A DNA stretch of 64,000 bases from DGNJ01 sp002388905 (lineage in GTDB: Bacteria > Pseudomonadota > Gammaproteobacteria > Pseudomonadales > Porticoccaceae). Shown piece after piece: positions 26,796-35,629 of this stretch. A program made the translations under genes and the position numbers. Positions within the stretch are counted from its first letter, which is position 1. Every line of letters starts with the position of its first letter. The notes beneath the pieces were generated by a model. That model was given only the letters and a program-made list of their open reading frames with translations. It was not told where the DNA came from and searched no databases. Location of the stretch: positions 62,001-126,000 of the forward strand of contig DAITSJ010000008.1 of assembly GCA_036843405.1 (NCBI GenBank), given 5' to 3'.

Positions 26796-27473
26796 TTACA
26801 GGCTTTTGGAAACCGAGAATACGGCTCGATCATCCGCCAGCTCATTGTCGTCGATATCGGTGCCATACCAGGCCAGCGTCAGGGTGACTCCTGCCACGTC
26901 GTAATTGAAACCGACCATGTAGTCGATATAGCTGTCGTCCTCACCGAAGAAATCTTTCTCGTCGGCGTCCGAGTAACCCAGGTGGAAATCCAGGCTGGTG
27001 GTCTCGGTGAGGCCGAGGGAATAGTCGGCATTTAGGACATAAGCATCGGGTCCGCCTTCACCGAAATATTCGGGGGAATAAACAACACCGAAGCTGAAGT
27101 CGGAAATACCCAGGGTGGCCACATACTCCTCGTAGTTGAGGGCGGACTCGTCACCGGGATAGATGAACTGGATCGCGGTCAGGTCAAGGCTGACGGTATC
27201 GGTGATGTCAAAGGCGTAACCACCGTAAAAATCCATTTCCGTGGTGACCTCGCTGCCGAAATCCACGTTGGAAGCCCAGGTGCCCACATAAAAGCCGTTG
27301 CCGAAGTCCACGTCAAAGCCGCCCTGAATGGCGCCTTTTTCGCTGGTCTGGGAAAAGCCGCGGAACACGTAATCGGTAGCCATGGTGACATTACCGCTCA
27401 CTTCCAGGGCGGAAGCCGCCATGGGAGCACCGGCAACAATCGCGACCGCCAGGGTTTTTTGGAACATCTTCAT
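26796..27473 (-). CDS. TorF-family putative outer-membrane porin
   Basis: 225 residues. A cleaved signal peptide ends near AASA (about residue 22), then the family hallmark LEVSGNVTMATDYVFRGFSQT, alternating beta strands and a final hydrophobic/aromatic strand ending VFSVSKSL. This Gcw_chp/TorF family forms small outer-membrane barrels; a role in nitrogen-compound uptake is inferred from its place at the head of glnK-amtB-glnK. It is acidic overall, in keeping with an outer-membrane surface protein. A sigma-54 promoter lies about 75 bases upstream. Confidence 0.85.
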   Translation of the reverse strand: MKMFQKTLAVAIVAGAPMAASALEVSGNVTMATDYVFRGFSQTSEKGAIQGGFDVDFGNGFYVGTWASNVDFGSEVTTEMDFYGGYAFDITDTVSLDLTAIQFIYPGDESALNYEEYVATLGISDFSFGVVYSPEYFGEGGPDAYVLNADYSLGLTETTSLDFHLGYSDADEKDFFGEDDSYIDYMVGFNYDVAGVTLTLAWYGTDIDDNELADDRAVFSVSKSL

Positions 27474-27546
27474 TGTGTCTCTCCTCTGTTTCTCTCTTTT
27501 TCAGGTTTCAGTAACCGAGTTTCATGGTGAAGCTCCCCATGGCTTA

Positions 27547-27562
27547 TGCATTCGCCGTGCCA
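27547..27562 (-). promoter_or_regulatory. Sigma-54 promoter of torF-glnK-amtB
   Basis: On the minus strand the sequence reads TGGCACGGCGAATGCA, matching the RpoN consensus TGGCACG-N4-TTGCA with one mismatch. Start of transcription is predicted near 27536, giving a leader of about 60 bases to torF. NtrC-like sites lie upstream at an enhancer distance. Confidence 0.75.
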
Positions 27563-27614
27563 ACCACGTCACAACCGCCGCAAAAACCGCAACCCGTCGC
27601 TATTGCGGCGTCGG

Positions 27615-27674
27615 CGCACCAATCTGGCACACGTTTTCAGGCGATGTTCGCAGCTTTTGCACTGTTTTGGCTCT
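27615..27674 (-). promoter_or_regulatory. Two NtrC-like enhancer sites upstream of torF
   Basis: GCACCA-N3-TGG (within 27615-27631) and TGCACTG-N3-TGG (within 27658-27674) each match one half of the NtrC dyad TGCACCA-N3-TGGTGCA well and the other half partly. They are 43 bases apart (about four helical turns) and roughly 55-110 bases upstream of the sigma-54 promoter, a standard enhancer layout. Confidence 0.55.
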
Positions 27675-27756
27675 TAAACCCCGAAGCCGAGCCCTTAAAC
27701 CCGGAGAACGTAGCGCCATAGTTTGCTAGACTCCCCCTGTTCAGAAGGACACTGCC

Positions 27757-28023
27757 ATGGCTAGCAACGATTTTCTCAACAGGTTCACCCGCCAGGTGAA
27801 CCGCTTCCTCGAAGAGAGCGCAGGCCCCGCGGGCGACGAAGTTCGCCAGCAAATCCGCGTGGCGGCTCAGGCTGCTTTCGAGAGGATGGACCTGGTAAAC
27901 CGGGAGGAATTTGACGCCCAGCGGGCCGTGCTTTTGCGCAGCCGGGAAAAGCTGGAGGCCCTGGAACGACAAGTGTCCGAGCTGGAAAAACAGCTCGACG
28001 GGAACCACACCGACAAGGCCTGA
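27757..28023 (+). CDS. ubiK: UbiK, ubiquinone biosynthesis accessory factor
   Basis: 88 residues, BMFP (YqiC) family: a short amphipathic N-terminus, then a C-terminal coiled coil (FDAQRAVLLRSREKLEALER) that trimerises. UbiK binds UbiJ and supports the soluble Ubi complex that makes ubiquinone. It is divergent from the torF operon (283-base gap) and 70 bases upstream of comM, a common position for this gene. Confidence 0.9.
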   Translation: MASNDFLNRFTRQVNRFLEESAGPAGDEVRQQIRVAAQAAFERMDLVNREEFDAQRAVLLRSREKLEALERQVSELEKQLDGNHTDKA

Positions 28024-28093
28024 CAGGCAGATCAAGGAAGGTAATCGGCGGGTGCCACCCGCCGGCCACGACAGCATCCAAGGAGGGGAAGGC

Positions 28094-29578
28094 TTGACGC
28101 TCGCCATTATTCATTCCCGCAGCAATCAGGGCATCGATGCCCCGGCAGTGACCGTGGAGGTTCACCTATCAAACGGACTTCCCGCCCTTAATATCGTGGG
28201 TCTGCCGGAAACCGCCGTGCGCGAGAGCAAGGACCGGGTCCGCAGCGCCCTGCTCAACGCTCACTTCGAATTCCCACCCCGGCGCATCACCATCAATCTG
28301 GCGCCGGCAGATGTTCCCAAGGAGGGCAGCCGTTATGATTTGCCCATCGCCCTGGGCATCCTGGCGGCCTCCGGCCAGTTGCCGACCAACACCCTGACCG
28401 GTTACGAATTCCTGGGCGAGCTGGCACTCACGGGAGAATTGCGCGAGATCGAGGGTGTTCTGCCGGCGGCCATGGCCTGCGGGACCGCCGGGCGCAATCT
28501 CCTGGTACCCACCGCCAATGGCCCGGAGGCCGCCCTGGCGGGGAAGACCGCCGTCTACCCTGCCGCCCACCTGCTAGAGGTCTGCGCTCACCTGCGGGGC
28601 GCCGCGCCTCTGCAGCCAATGTCCCCCGGACAGTTCCGGCGCGGTTCCTCCGGAGGCCCGGATATGGCCGACGTGATCGGCCAGCACCAGGCCAGGCGCG
28701 CCCTGGAAGTGGCGGCCGGTGGCCGGCACAACCTGCTCTTCAGCGGGCCGCCGGGGGCCGGCAAGACGCTGCTCGCCAGCCGCCTCCCGGGAATCATGCC
28801 ATCCCTGGAAGAGGAGACGGCCCTGGAAGTGGCCAGCATCTATTCCGTGGCGGGACTGGGCCTGCGCAGAGACTTCCACCAGCCACCCTTTCGCTCTCCC
28901 CACCACACCTCTTCGGGTGCCGCTCTGGTGGGCGGCGGGACCCTGCCCCGTCCCGGCGAGATATCCCTGGCTCATCGGGGCGTGCTCTTCCTGGACGAGT
29001 TACCCGAATTCCCCCGCAAGGTCCTCGAGGTCTTGCGCGAACCCATGGAGTCCGGGGAGATTCACCTGTCCCGGGTCCGGGCCAGGACCACCTACCCGGC
29101 CGCGTTCATGCTGGTGGCGGCCATGAACCCGTGCCCCTGCGGTTACCTGGGCCAGGAGCGCTGCCGCTGTACCCCCGACGCTGTCAGGCGTTACCGGGCA
29201 CGTATCTCCGGGCCCTTACTGGACCGGATAGACCTCCAGGTCCAGGTGCTGCCCGTGCCCCGGAAGGAACTGCTCGCCCGGGAATCGGCAACCGGGGAAC
29301 CGAGTGCCCCCATCCGCAAGAGAGTCGAGATCGCGCGCCGGGTACAAATGGAGCGGCAGGGCCGTGCCAACGGCGACCTGGAAGCCGGGGAACTGGATAG
29401 ATATTGCCGGCTCGGAAAGGCGCAGCGGCAGTTGGCGGAAACCGCCATGGAGAAACTGGACCTGTCCGCACGGGGGTACCACCGCGTCCTGCGAGTGGCC
29501 AGGACCATTGCCGACCTGGCGGCCAGCAAAACCATAGAGACCCCGCACCTCAGCGAGGCCCTGGGCTACCGGTTTTGA
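28094..29578 (+). CDS. comM: ComM/YifB, Mg-chelatase-like AAA+ helicase
   Basis: 494 residues from TTG 28094, preceded by AGGAGGGGAAGG; the first residues (M)TLAIIHSRSNQG align with the E. coli YifB start MSLSIVHTRAALG, and no ATG fits. An N-terminal Lon-like domain (to about 190) is followed by the AAA+ core with Walker A GPPGAGKT and Walker B GVLFLDELPEF, and the C-terminal Mg-chelatase subdomain ending ALGYRF. ComM promotes branch migration during natural transformation. Type IV pilus genes are also in the window, but that alone does not prove competence. Confidence 0.93.
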   Translation: MTLAIIHSRSNQGIDAPAVTVEVHLSNGLPALNIVGLPETAVRESKDRVRSALLNAHFEFPPRRITINLAPADVPKEGSRYDLPIALGILAASGQLPTNTLTGYEFLGELALTGELREIEGVLPAAMACGTAGRNLLVPTANGPEAALAGKTAVYPAAHLLEVCAHLRGAAPLQPMSPGQFRRGSSGGPDMADVIGQHQARRALEVAAGGRHNLLFSGPPGAGKTLLASRLPGIMPSLEEETALEVASIYSVAGLGLRRDFHQPPFRSPHHTSSGAALVGGGTLPRPGEISLAHRGVLFLDELPEFPRKVLEVLREPMESGEIHLSRVRARTTYPAAFMLVAAMNPCPCGYLGQERCRCTPDAVRRYRARISGPLLDRIDLQVQVLPVPRKELLARESATGEPSAPIRKRVEIARRVQMERQGRANGDLEAGELDRYCRLGKAQRQLAETAMEKLDLSARGYHRVLRVARTIADLAASKTIETPHLSEALGYRF

Positions 29579-29602
29579 TAATTGGCGATGGAAAAGGGAT
29601 GG

Positions 29603-29634
29603 AAAAAAGCGCCCCGGGAGGCTTTTCCGGGGCG
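29603..29634 (-). terminator. Intrinsic terminator of fpr
   Basis: On the minus strand CGCCCCGG ... CCGGGGCG forms an 8-bp stem with a nine-base loop, followed by CTTTTTT (T-tract at 29603-29608). It lies 19 bases after the fpr stop; in the plus direction it could also help end comM transcription. Confidence 0.85.
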
Positions 29635-29652
29635 TGGCAGGAGGCGGGTACG

Positions 29653-30426
29653 CTATTTTTCCACGAAGGCCCGCTCGATGACATAGTGGGCCGGCTCACC
29701 GTGTCGGGTTTCGCGGAAACCACGTGCGTCGAGAATGGCACAGGTGTCTTTCAACATGGCGGGGCTGCCGCAGAGCATGAAACGGTCGTTTTCCGTGCCC
29801 AGTTCCGGCAAGCCCAGATCGCTGGTAAGCTTGCCGCTTTCCAGCAATTCGGTCAGCCGGCCCTGGTTGCGGAAAGCTTCCCGGGTCACGGTGGGATAGT
29901 ACAAAAGCTTTTCCGCCGCCAGATCGCCAAAATACTCGTTGCTGGGCAGGTGTTCGGTAATGGCCTGCTGGTAGGCCAGTTCCTCCACATAGCGGCAGCC
30001 GTGCACCAGAACAACCTTGTCGAACTGCTCGTAAATCTCGAAATCCTTGATAATACTCAGGAAGGGCGCCAGCCCGGTACCGGTGCCGAGCAGGTAAAGG
30101 TGACGGCCGGGGAGCAGGTTATCCACTGTCAGTGTGCCCGTGGGCTTGCGGCTCACCAGGATCTCATCCCCTTCCTTAAGGTGCTGTAGGCGGGACGTTA
30201 GGGGGCCATCGGGCACCTTGATACTGAAGAATTCCAGGTGGTGCTCGTAATTGGCGCTGGCAATACTATAGGCCCGCATCAGCGGTCTTTTTTCGTCTTC
30301 GAGGCCGATCATGGTGAAATGGCCATTGCGAAAGCGAAAACCGGGATCGCGGGTGGTGGTGAAACTGAACAGGGTATCCGTCCAGTGATGGACATCGATG
30401 ACCCGTTCCCGATTAAGATTACTCAC
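29653..30426 (-). CDS. fpr: Ferredoxin-NADP reductase
   Basis: 257 residues, the short bacterial Fpr class. FAD-binding motif RAYSIAS, NADP-binding GTGTGLAPFLS, and a C-terminus ending YVIERAFVEK, the aromatic-rich tail typical of Pseudomonas/Azotobacter-type Fpr. It moves electrons between NADPH and ferredoxin/flavodoxin, often under oxidative stress. It is divergent from a LysR gene, as fprA-finR are in Pseudomonas. Confidence 0.95.
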   Translation of the reverse strand: MSNLNRERVIDVHHWTDTLFSFTTTRDPGFRFRNGHFTMIGLEDEKRPLMRAYSIASANYEHHLEFFSIKVPDGPLTSRLQHLKEGDEILVSRKPTGTLTVDNLLPGRHLYLLGTGTGLAPFLSIIKDFEIYEQFDKVVLVHGCRYVEELAYQQAITEHLPSNEYFGDLAAEKLLYYPTVTREAFRNQGRLTELLESGKLTSDLGLPELGTENDRFMLCGSPAMLKDTCAILDARGFRETRHGEPAHYVIERAFVEK

Positions 30427-30539
30427 GGCGTCTCCTGAGCGTTGACTGTCTTACCCGTTGGATAGTGATCGGCCGGCAATGTTTCAAGCCCGGCCGCCGA
30501 TAACAGCACTATAGACAGGAAACCATTAATCGGTAAAAT

Positions 30540-30562
30540 GAATAATTCGAATTAGCTTATTC
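30540..30562. promoter_or_regulatory. Inverted repeat, candidate operator between fpr and finR-like gene
   Basis: GAATAA-N11-TTATTC with an internal TTCGAA palindrome, 14 bases before the LysR gene start. LysR regulators bind dyads of this general kind (T-N11-A), and the AT-rich site overlaps where the regulator's own promoter would be, suggesting autoregulation. Confidence 0.45.
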
Positions 30563-30575
30563 GGTTTTTTAAATA

Positions 30576-31508
30576 ATGGCCCTTAAATACACTCTGCGCC
30601 AGCTGGAAATTTTCCTCGCCACCGCCCACACGGAGAATATCAGCCGGGCCGCCGAGAACCTGGGCATGTCGCAGTCCGCGGCCAGCAGCGCCCTGGGGGA
30701 TTTCGAGCAACAGTTCGACATACGGCTGTTCGACCGGGCCGGCAAGCGCCTGCAACTCAATGAGTTGGGCCGCCTGGTGCAGCCCCGGGCGGAAGAGGTG
30801 CTGGAGCGTGCCCGGGAACTGGAACTGGCCCTGGGCCACCACTCGGAGGGCGGCCCCCTCAAGGTGGGGGCCACCCTGAGTATCGGTAACTACCTGGCGG
30901 TGAATATCATCGCCCGGTACATGGCCGAGCAGCCCGGTGCAAGAGTTTCCCTTGAAGTGGCTAATACCGCGGCGATTTCCCACAAGGTCAGCCACTTCGA
31001 GCTGGATGTGGGGCTGATCGAGGGAGAGATTCAGCATCCGGACCTGGAAGTGACGCCCTGGCGCGACGATGAGCTGGTGATCTTCTGTGCCCCCGACCAC
31101 CCCCTGGCCCGGGTGAAAACGCTGGGAGACGAGCAGCTACTGGCCGCCACCTGGATATTGAGAGAACATGGGTCGGGCACCCGCCAGGCTTTCGACCGGG
31201 CCATGCACGGCCTTATCCCCGACCTGAATATCCTCCTGGAATTGCAGCATACCGAAGCCATCAAACGGGCCGTGGAGGCGGGCCTGGGCATCGGCTGCCT
31301 GTCCCGGATTACGCTTCAGGACGCCTTCCGCCGGGGCAGCCTGGTGCCGCTGGCTGTCCCCGGCCGGGATCTGCACCGGCACCTGTACCTGATCCTGCAC
31401 CGGCAGAAATATCGCGGTGCCGGACTCGAACGCTGGCTCGAACTGTGCCGGGACACCGTTCCCGCGCAGACCTCACAAGCCAACTCAAAGCCGGGGCTCT
31501 CGGCGTGA
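30576..31508 (+). CDS. LysR-family transcriptional regulator, FinR-like
   Basis: 310 residues. A winged helix-turn-helix (ISRAAENLGMSQSAASSALG, about 20-40) is followed by a LysR substrate-binding domain. It is divergent from fpr, and in Pseudomonas the LysR regulator FinR occupies that place and induces fpr under superoxide or sulfite stress. Function is therefore inferred from position; the ligand is not visible. The first codons (MALKYTLRQLEIFLATA) agree with the usual LysR start. Confidence 0.88.
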   Translation: MALKYTLRQLEIFLATAHTENISRAAENLGMSQSAASSALGDFEQQFDIRLFDRAGKRLQLNELGRLVQPRAEEVLERARELELALGHHSEGGPLKVGATLSIGNYLAVNIIARYMAEQPGARVSLEVANTAAISHKVSHFELDVGLIEGEIQHPDLEVTPWRDDELVIFCAPDHPLARVKTLGDEQLLAATWILREHGSGTRQAFDRAMHGLIPDLNILLELQHTEAIKRAVEAGLGIGCLSRITLQDAFRRGSLVPLAVPGRDLHRHLYLILHRQKYRGAGLERWLELCRDTVPAQTSQANSKPGLSA

Positions 31509-31545
31509 AACGAGGCGGCAACGAAAAAATCCGGATTATGCCGGC

Positions 31546-32625
31546 CTACTGTTCCCGCTCATCCTCGACACTGAGCCCCTTGGCCTTGGCTCTGCGCAAC
31601 CAGCTCTGGCGAGCCACCTGCTGCATGTCTACCGCTTTATCCGACTCATCGACAATCTCCGTGCCCAACAGCGTCTCGATAAGATCCTCCATGGTGACAA
31701 TACCCGCCACCCCACCGAACTCGTCCACCACCAGGGCGATGTGCTCGCGCTTTTCCAGGAACTGGTTGAACAGCCCGGTGATGGCCAGGGATTCGTGGAC
31801 CACCAGCAGGTCCCGGCGAATGGCGGCAAGGGTTTCGCCGCCGCGCCCCTGCAGGTGCCCGGTGAGGACATCGTTTTTGAGGATATAGCCGACCACGTCC
31901 TCCCGGTGCCTGCCCTGGTAGACCGGTATCCGCGAAAAGGGCAAATCCCTGAAGTTGTCGTAAAATTCCTCAATAGTCATGTCCTCGGAGGCCGACTGCA
32001 CGACGATACGGGGCGTCATGATGCTCTTGGTTTTGACGGTCTCGAACTCGATCAGGTTGCGGATGATTTTCGACTCCTGGCGGGCAAAAACACCTTCCTG
32101 GGCTCCGATTTCCGCCATGGCCAGGAAATCGGAGCGGGAAAACAGGCTCTTCGCCTCGTCGGGCTTGAACCCCCGGGTGGTGAGCTGGCACAACCAGATC
32201 AGTGGCGCCAGCAGGACAATCACCACCGACAGCGAATAGACCGTGAAAGGGACCAGTCGCTCCCAGAAATTGGCGCCGATGGTCTTGGGGATGATTTCCG
32301 AGAGAATCAGGATGGACAGGGTCATCCCGGCCGGCACGACGATGCCCGTCACCAGTGGATTGGTGTCGGACCATATGGCGATGGCCTGCTCGCCGACACC
32401 CACGGCGCCAACGGTGTGGGCAATGGTATTGAGAGACAGGATAGCCGCCAGGGGCCGGTCAATATTGGCCTTGAAGGTTTCGAGCCGACGACCGATACGG
32501 GCACCCTGCTGAAGCTGGATACGGGCATAGGAAGGCGTGATGCTTAGCAGTACCGCCTCCCACAGGGAGCACAGGAAGGAAACCCCGATCGCCAGGAAAA
32601 AATAGCCAAGTAGTGTACTGAGCAT
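31546..32625 (-). CDS. CNNM-domain/CBS-pair membrane protein (CorC/TlyC-like)
   Basis: 359 residues. The N-terminal CNNM domain has about four membrane segments (for example LLGYFFLAIGVSFLCSLWEAV) and the conserved ILSEIIPKTIGA; two CBS motifs follow (MTPRIVVQSASEDMTI; HIALVVDEFGGVAGIVTMED). The CorC/HlyC C-terminal domain seems absent. Such proteins are implicated in Mg2+ or Co2+ handling. It begins four bases after the aguB stop, so it is read with the agmatine genes, an unexpected partner. Confidence 0.88.
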   Translation of the reverse strand: MLSTLLGYFFLAIGVSFLCSLWEAVLLSITPSYARIQLQQGARIGRRLETFKANIDRPLAAILSLNTIAHTVGAVGVGEQAIAIWSDTNPLVTGIVVPAGMTLSILILSEIIPKTIGANFWERLVPFTVYSLSVVIVLLAPLIWLCQLTTRGFKPDEAKSLFSRSDFLAMAEIGAQEGVFARQESKIIRNLIEFETVKTKSIMTPRIVVQSASEDMTIEEFYDNFRDLPFSRIPVYQGRHREDVVGYILKNDVLTGHLQGRGGETLAAIRRDLLVVHESLAITGLFNQFLEKREHIALVVDEFGGVAGIVTMEDLIETLLGTEIVDESDKAVDMQQVARQSWLRRAKAKGLSVEDEREQ

Positions 32626-32629
32626 GGAT

Positions 32630-33523
32630 TCAGCCGTTATCCCGGTACAGGCGCATCAAATCCCCGTAGAAGTCGACGCGCCGATCCCGTAGATAGGGCC
32701 AGATTCGGCGAACCTGCTCGCTGCGGGCCAGGTCCACGTCGACCACTTCGGTGACCTCCCGATCCGCAGGCCCCTGCCAGAGGAATTCGCCCTGGGGGCC
32801 GGCAACGAAACTGTTGCCCCAGAACCGGGCACCGGCACCACCGGCGGGATCGGGCTCGTGACCCACCCGGTTGACACTGATCAAAGGCAGGCCATTGGCG
32901 ATGGCATGACTGCGCTGGATAGTGACCCAGGCCTCGCGCTGACGCCCTTGCTCCGCCTCGTCGTCCGCCGGATCCCAGCCGATAGCCGTGGGATAAATAA
33001 GCACATCGGCACCGGCCATGGCCATCAGGCGGGCGCCCTCCGGAAACCACTGATCCCAGCAGACCAGTACCCCCAGCCTGCCCACGGCGGTCTGGATCGG
33101 CTCGAAACCGGTATCCCCCGGCGTGAAATAGAATTTTTCATAGTAACCGGGATCGTCCGGGATATGCATCTTGCGGTAGCGCCCTGCCAGGCTCCCGTCC
33201 GCGTCCAGCACCGCGGCGGTATTGTGGTACAGGCCCGGCGCCCTGCGCTCGAACAGGGAAGCCACGATAACCACGCCCAGTTCCGCCGCCAGGACGCCCA
33301 GGCGCCGGGTGGTGGGCCCGGGAATCGGCTCTGCCAGATCGAAATTGGCGGTGTCTTCCTGTTGGCAGAAGTAGAGGCTGCGGTGCAATTCCTGAAGCAC
33401 GACCAGCCTCGCACCCCGGCCGGCCGCGTCGCGGATGCCGGCAATGCTTTTCTCAAGGTTGGCCCCGGCGTCTTCGGAACAGGACTGCTGGACCAGGCCC
33501 ACGGGCAGAATTCTCTCTTTCAT
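32630..33523 (-). CDS. aguB: N-carbamoylputrescine amidase
   Basis: 297 residues from ATG 33523, overlapping the aguA stop (ATGA). It is a nitrilase-superfamily enzyme with the Glu-Lys-Cys triad at Glu45 (VVLQELHRSLYFCQ), Lys118 (YRKMHIPDDPG) and Cys155 (GVLVCWDQWFPE). It hydrolyses N-carbamoylputrescine to putrescine, CO2 and NH3. The neighbour aguA makes the substrate. Lengths and motifs are normal for AguB. Confidence 0.95.
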   Translation of the reverse strand: MKERILPVGLVQQSCSEDAGANLEKSIAGIRDAAGRGARLVVLQELHRSLYFCQQEDTANFDLAEPIPGPTTRRLGVLAAELGVVIVASLFERRAPGLYHNTAAVLDADGSLAGRYRKMHIPDDPGYYEKFYFTPGDTGFEPIQTAVGRLGVLVCWDQWFPEGARLMAMAGADVLIYPTAIGWDPADDEAEQGRQREAWVTIQRSHAIANGLPLISVNRVGHEPDPAGGAGARFWGNSFVAGPQGEFLWQGPADREVTEVVDVDLARSEQVRRIWPYLRDRRVDFYGDLMRLYRDNG

Positions 33524-34572
33524 CGGGCGTGCAAAACTCCTCTGGGCAGTTGCATGGTAATGCAATGGAGACTGCCATGCTGGCGAATCAACGGCAGACA
33601 GTGCAATCCCTCGACAGTGTAGCCGGGAAAGGCCTTTTCCACCTGTACCAGGGCCTCGGGATCCCGGGGATCGTCGTACTGGGGCACCAGCACCGTACCG
33701 TTGACAATCAGAAAATTGGCATAGGTGGCCGGCAGCCGGTTACCGGATTCGTCGCTTTTGGCTGCGGGCCAGGGCAGCGGGACCAGCCGGTAAGGCCGGC
33801 CCCGGGCATCGGTCAATGCGGCCAGTTCACCGGCCATGGCCGTAAGCGCCTGGTAATGGCTGTCGCCCGGTTGGTCGCAGTGCTGGTAGACGATGACATT
33901 CTCCGGGCCCAGGCGCGCCAGGGTATCGATGTGGCTGTCGGTATCGTCGCCCTCCAGGGCGCCGTGCTTCAGCCAATTGATTTTGGAAACGCCAAAATCG
34001 GCCTGCAGCACTGCCTCGACAGCGCTCCGATCGAGGCCCGGATTGCGATTGGGATTGAGCAGGCAGGCCTCGGTGGTGAGCAGGGTGCCCTGCCCGTCCA
34101 CCTCGATGGCGCCCCCTTCCAGAACCAGCTCCCGGCGCCTATATCCGGCGCCGGGATAGGCACCCTGGCGATACAGCGACTCGGTCAGGGCGTCGTCCCG
34201 CTGACCGGGATACTTGCCGCCCCAGCCGTTAAAACGGTAATCCATCAGGCAGGGGCCGTCCGCCGAAACCACGGTCAACGGACCGTGATCCCGTGCCCAG
34301 GTATCATCGCTGCGCACGGGGTAAAGGTGGACACGCCCCGCCGGCATGGCCGCTGCGGCGAAACGCGCGCGCAGGGATTCGACCTCGCCGGCCGGCGCAC
34401 CGATCACCACCTCGCAGACCCTGACCAGCCGGGCTACCAGTTCTTCGTAGAGCGGTATAACCTGCGCCAGTAACGGCGCCCAGTCGGTTTGCGCGTGGGG
34501 CCAGGTGAGCTGGACCGCGTCCTGGGGCTCCCACTCGGCGGGAAGACGGAACATGGCGACCTCGTCGGACAA
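33520..34572 (-). CDS. aguA: Agmatine deiminase
   Basis: 350 residues, porphyromonas-type peptidyl-arginine-deiminase fold. Diagnostic parts are AMFRLPAEWEPQDAVQLTWPH at the start, the central TDSHIDTLARLG and the C-terminal catalytic cysteine Cys337 in SLHCITMQLP. It deiminates agmatine, a decarboxylated arginine, to N-carbamoylputrescine plus ammonia. Together with aguB it allows agmatine to serve as polyamine and nitrogen source. No promoter was identifiable in the 124 bases upstream. Confidence 0.95.
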   Translation of the reverse strand: MSDEVAMFRLPAEWEPQDAVQLTWPHAQTDWAPLLAQVIPLYEELVARLVRVCEVVIGAPAGEVESLRARFAAAAMPAGRVHLYPVRSDDTWARDHGPLTVVSADGPCLMDYRFNGWGGKYPGQRDDALTESLYRQGAYPGAGYRRRELVLEGGAIEVDGQGTLLTTEACLLNPNRNPGLDRSAVEAVLQADFGVSKINWLKHGALEGDDTDSHIDTLARLGPENVIVYQHCDQPGDSHYQALTAMAGELAALTDARGRPYRLVPLPWPAAKSDESGNRLPATYANFLIVNGTVLVPQYDDPRDPEALVQVEKAFPGYTVEGLHCLPLIRQHGSLHCITMQLPRGVLHAR

Positions 34573-34696
34573 TGGGGCGGCTTATTCTAGCGGAATCGCC
34601 GGCAAGCGGATCCCGGGCATTTGCCTGGCCGTACCGATGCGTTTTATACCCGGCCCGATGAGGCAAATGACGGACCGGACCGCCGCGCGATTCGTT

Positions 34697-35629
34697 TCAG
34701 CGCAGTTCCCGGGGCATGGAAAAACAGACGTTTTCAGGCCTGCCGGGGCGCTCGACGGGTGCATCGGCCCCCAGGGTGCGCAGCCGTTGCACCACCTCGG
34801 CAACCAGATTCTCGGGGGCGGAGGCGCCGGCGGTGATGCCGACTGTTCGACAGCCGGCCAGCCAGGCCGGGGCAATATCGTCGGGTCCGTCCACCAGGTA
34901 GGCGGCCGCACCACAGCGCTCGGCCAGTTCCCGCAGCCGGTTGGAATTGGAACTGTTGGGGGAGCCCACCACCAGCACCATGTCGCATTCCAGCGCCAGT
35001 TGCTTGACGGCATCCTGTCGGTTCTGGGTGGCGTAGCAGATATCGTCCTTGCGGGGACCCTCGATCCTGGGAAAGCGTTCCCGGAGAGCATCGATGACCC
35101 GGGCGGTGTCGTCCATGGACAGGGTCGTCTGGGTGACATAGGCAAGGCGTTGCGGATCTCTCACTTGCAATGCCGTCACATCGGCCAGGTCCTCCACCAG
35201 GTATATGGCCCCACCGGCGCTGTTGTCGTACTGGCCCATGGTGCCTTCCACCTCCGGGTGGCCGGCATGGCCGATCAGGATGCATTCCCGCCCTTCGCGG
35301 CTGTACTTGGCCACTTCGATATGGACCTTGGTCACCAGGGGGCAGGTGGCGTCGAACACCTTCAGGCCTCGCGCGTCCGCCTCCCGGCGCACCGCCTGGG
35401 AAACGCCATGGGCACTGAAAATCACAATCACATCGTCGGGCACCTCGGCAAGCTCGTCCACGAACACCGCGCCCCGCTTTCGGAGGCTGTCCACCACGAA
35501 CTTGTTGTGCACCACTTCGTGGCGCACATAGATGGGTGCGCCGAAGATATCCAGTGCCCTGTTGACGATATCGATGGCCCGGTCGACACCGGCGCAGAAA
35601 CCGCGGGGATTGGCCAGGAGAATATTCAT
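34697..35629 (-). CDS. ispH: 4-hydroxy-3-methylbut-2-enyl diphosphate reductase
   Basis: 310 residues. The three [4Fe-4S] cysteines are visible as Cys12 (RGFCAGV), Cys96 (DATCPLV) and Cys198 (DDICYATQNRQ). It performs the last step of the methylerythritol phosphate route to IPP and DMAPP. It is the last gene of the murJ-ribF-ileS-lspA-fkpB-ispH run, overlapping fkpB by one base at 35629. Confidence 0.97.
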   Translation of the reverse strand: MNILLANPRGFCAGVDRAIDIVNRALDIFGAPIYVRHEVVHNKFVVDSLRKRGAVFVDELAEVPDDVIVIFSAHGVSQAVRREADARGLKVFDATCPLVTKVHIEVAKYSREGRECILIGHAGHPEVEGTMGQYDNSAGGAIYLVEDLADVTALQVRDPQRLAYVTQTTLSMDDTARVIDALRERFPRIEGPRKDDICYATQNRQDAVKQLALECDMVLVVGSPNSSNSNRLRELAERCGAAAYLVDGPDDIAPAWLAGCRTVGITAGASAPENLVAEVVQRLRTLGADAPVERPGRPENVCFSMPRELR

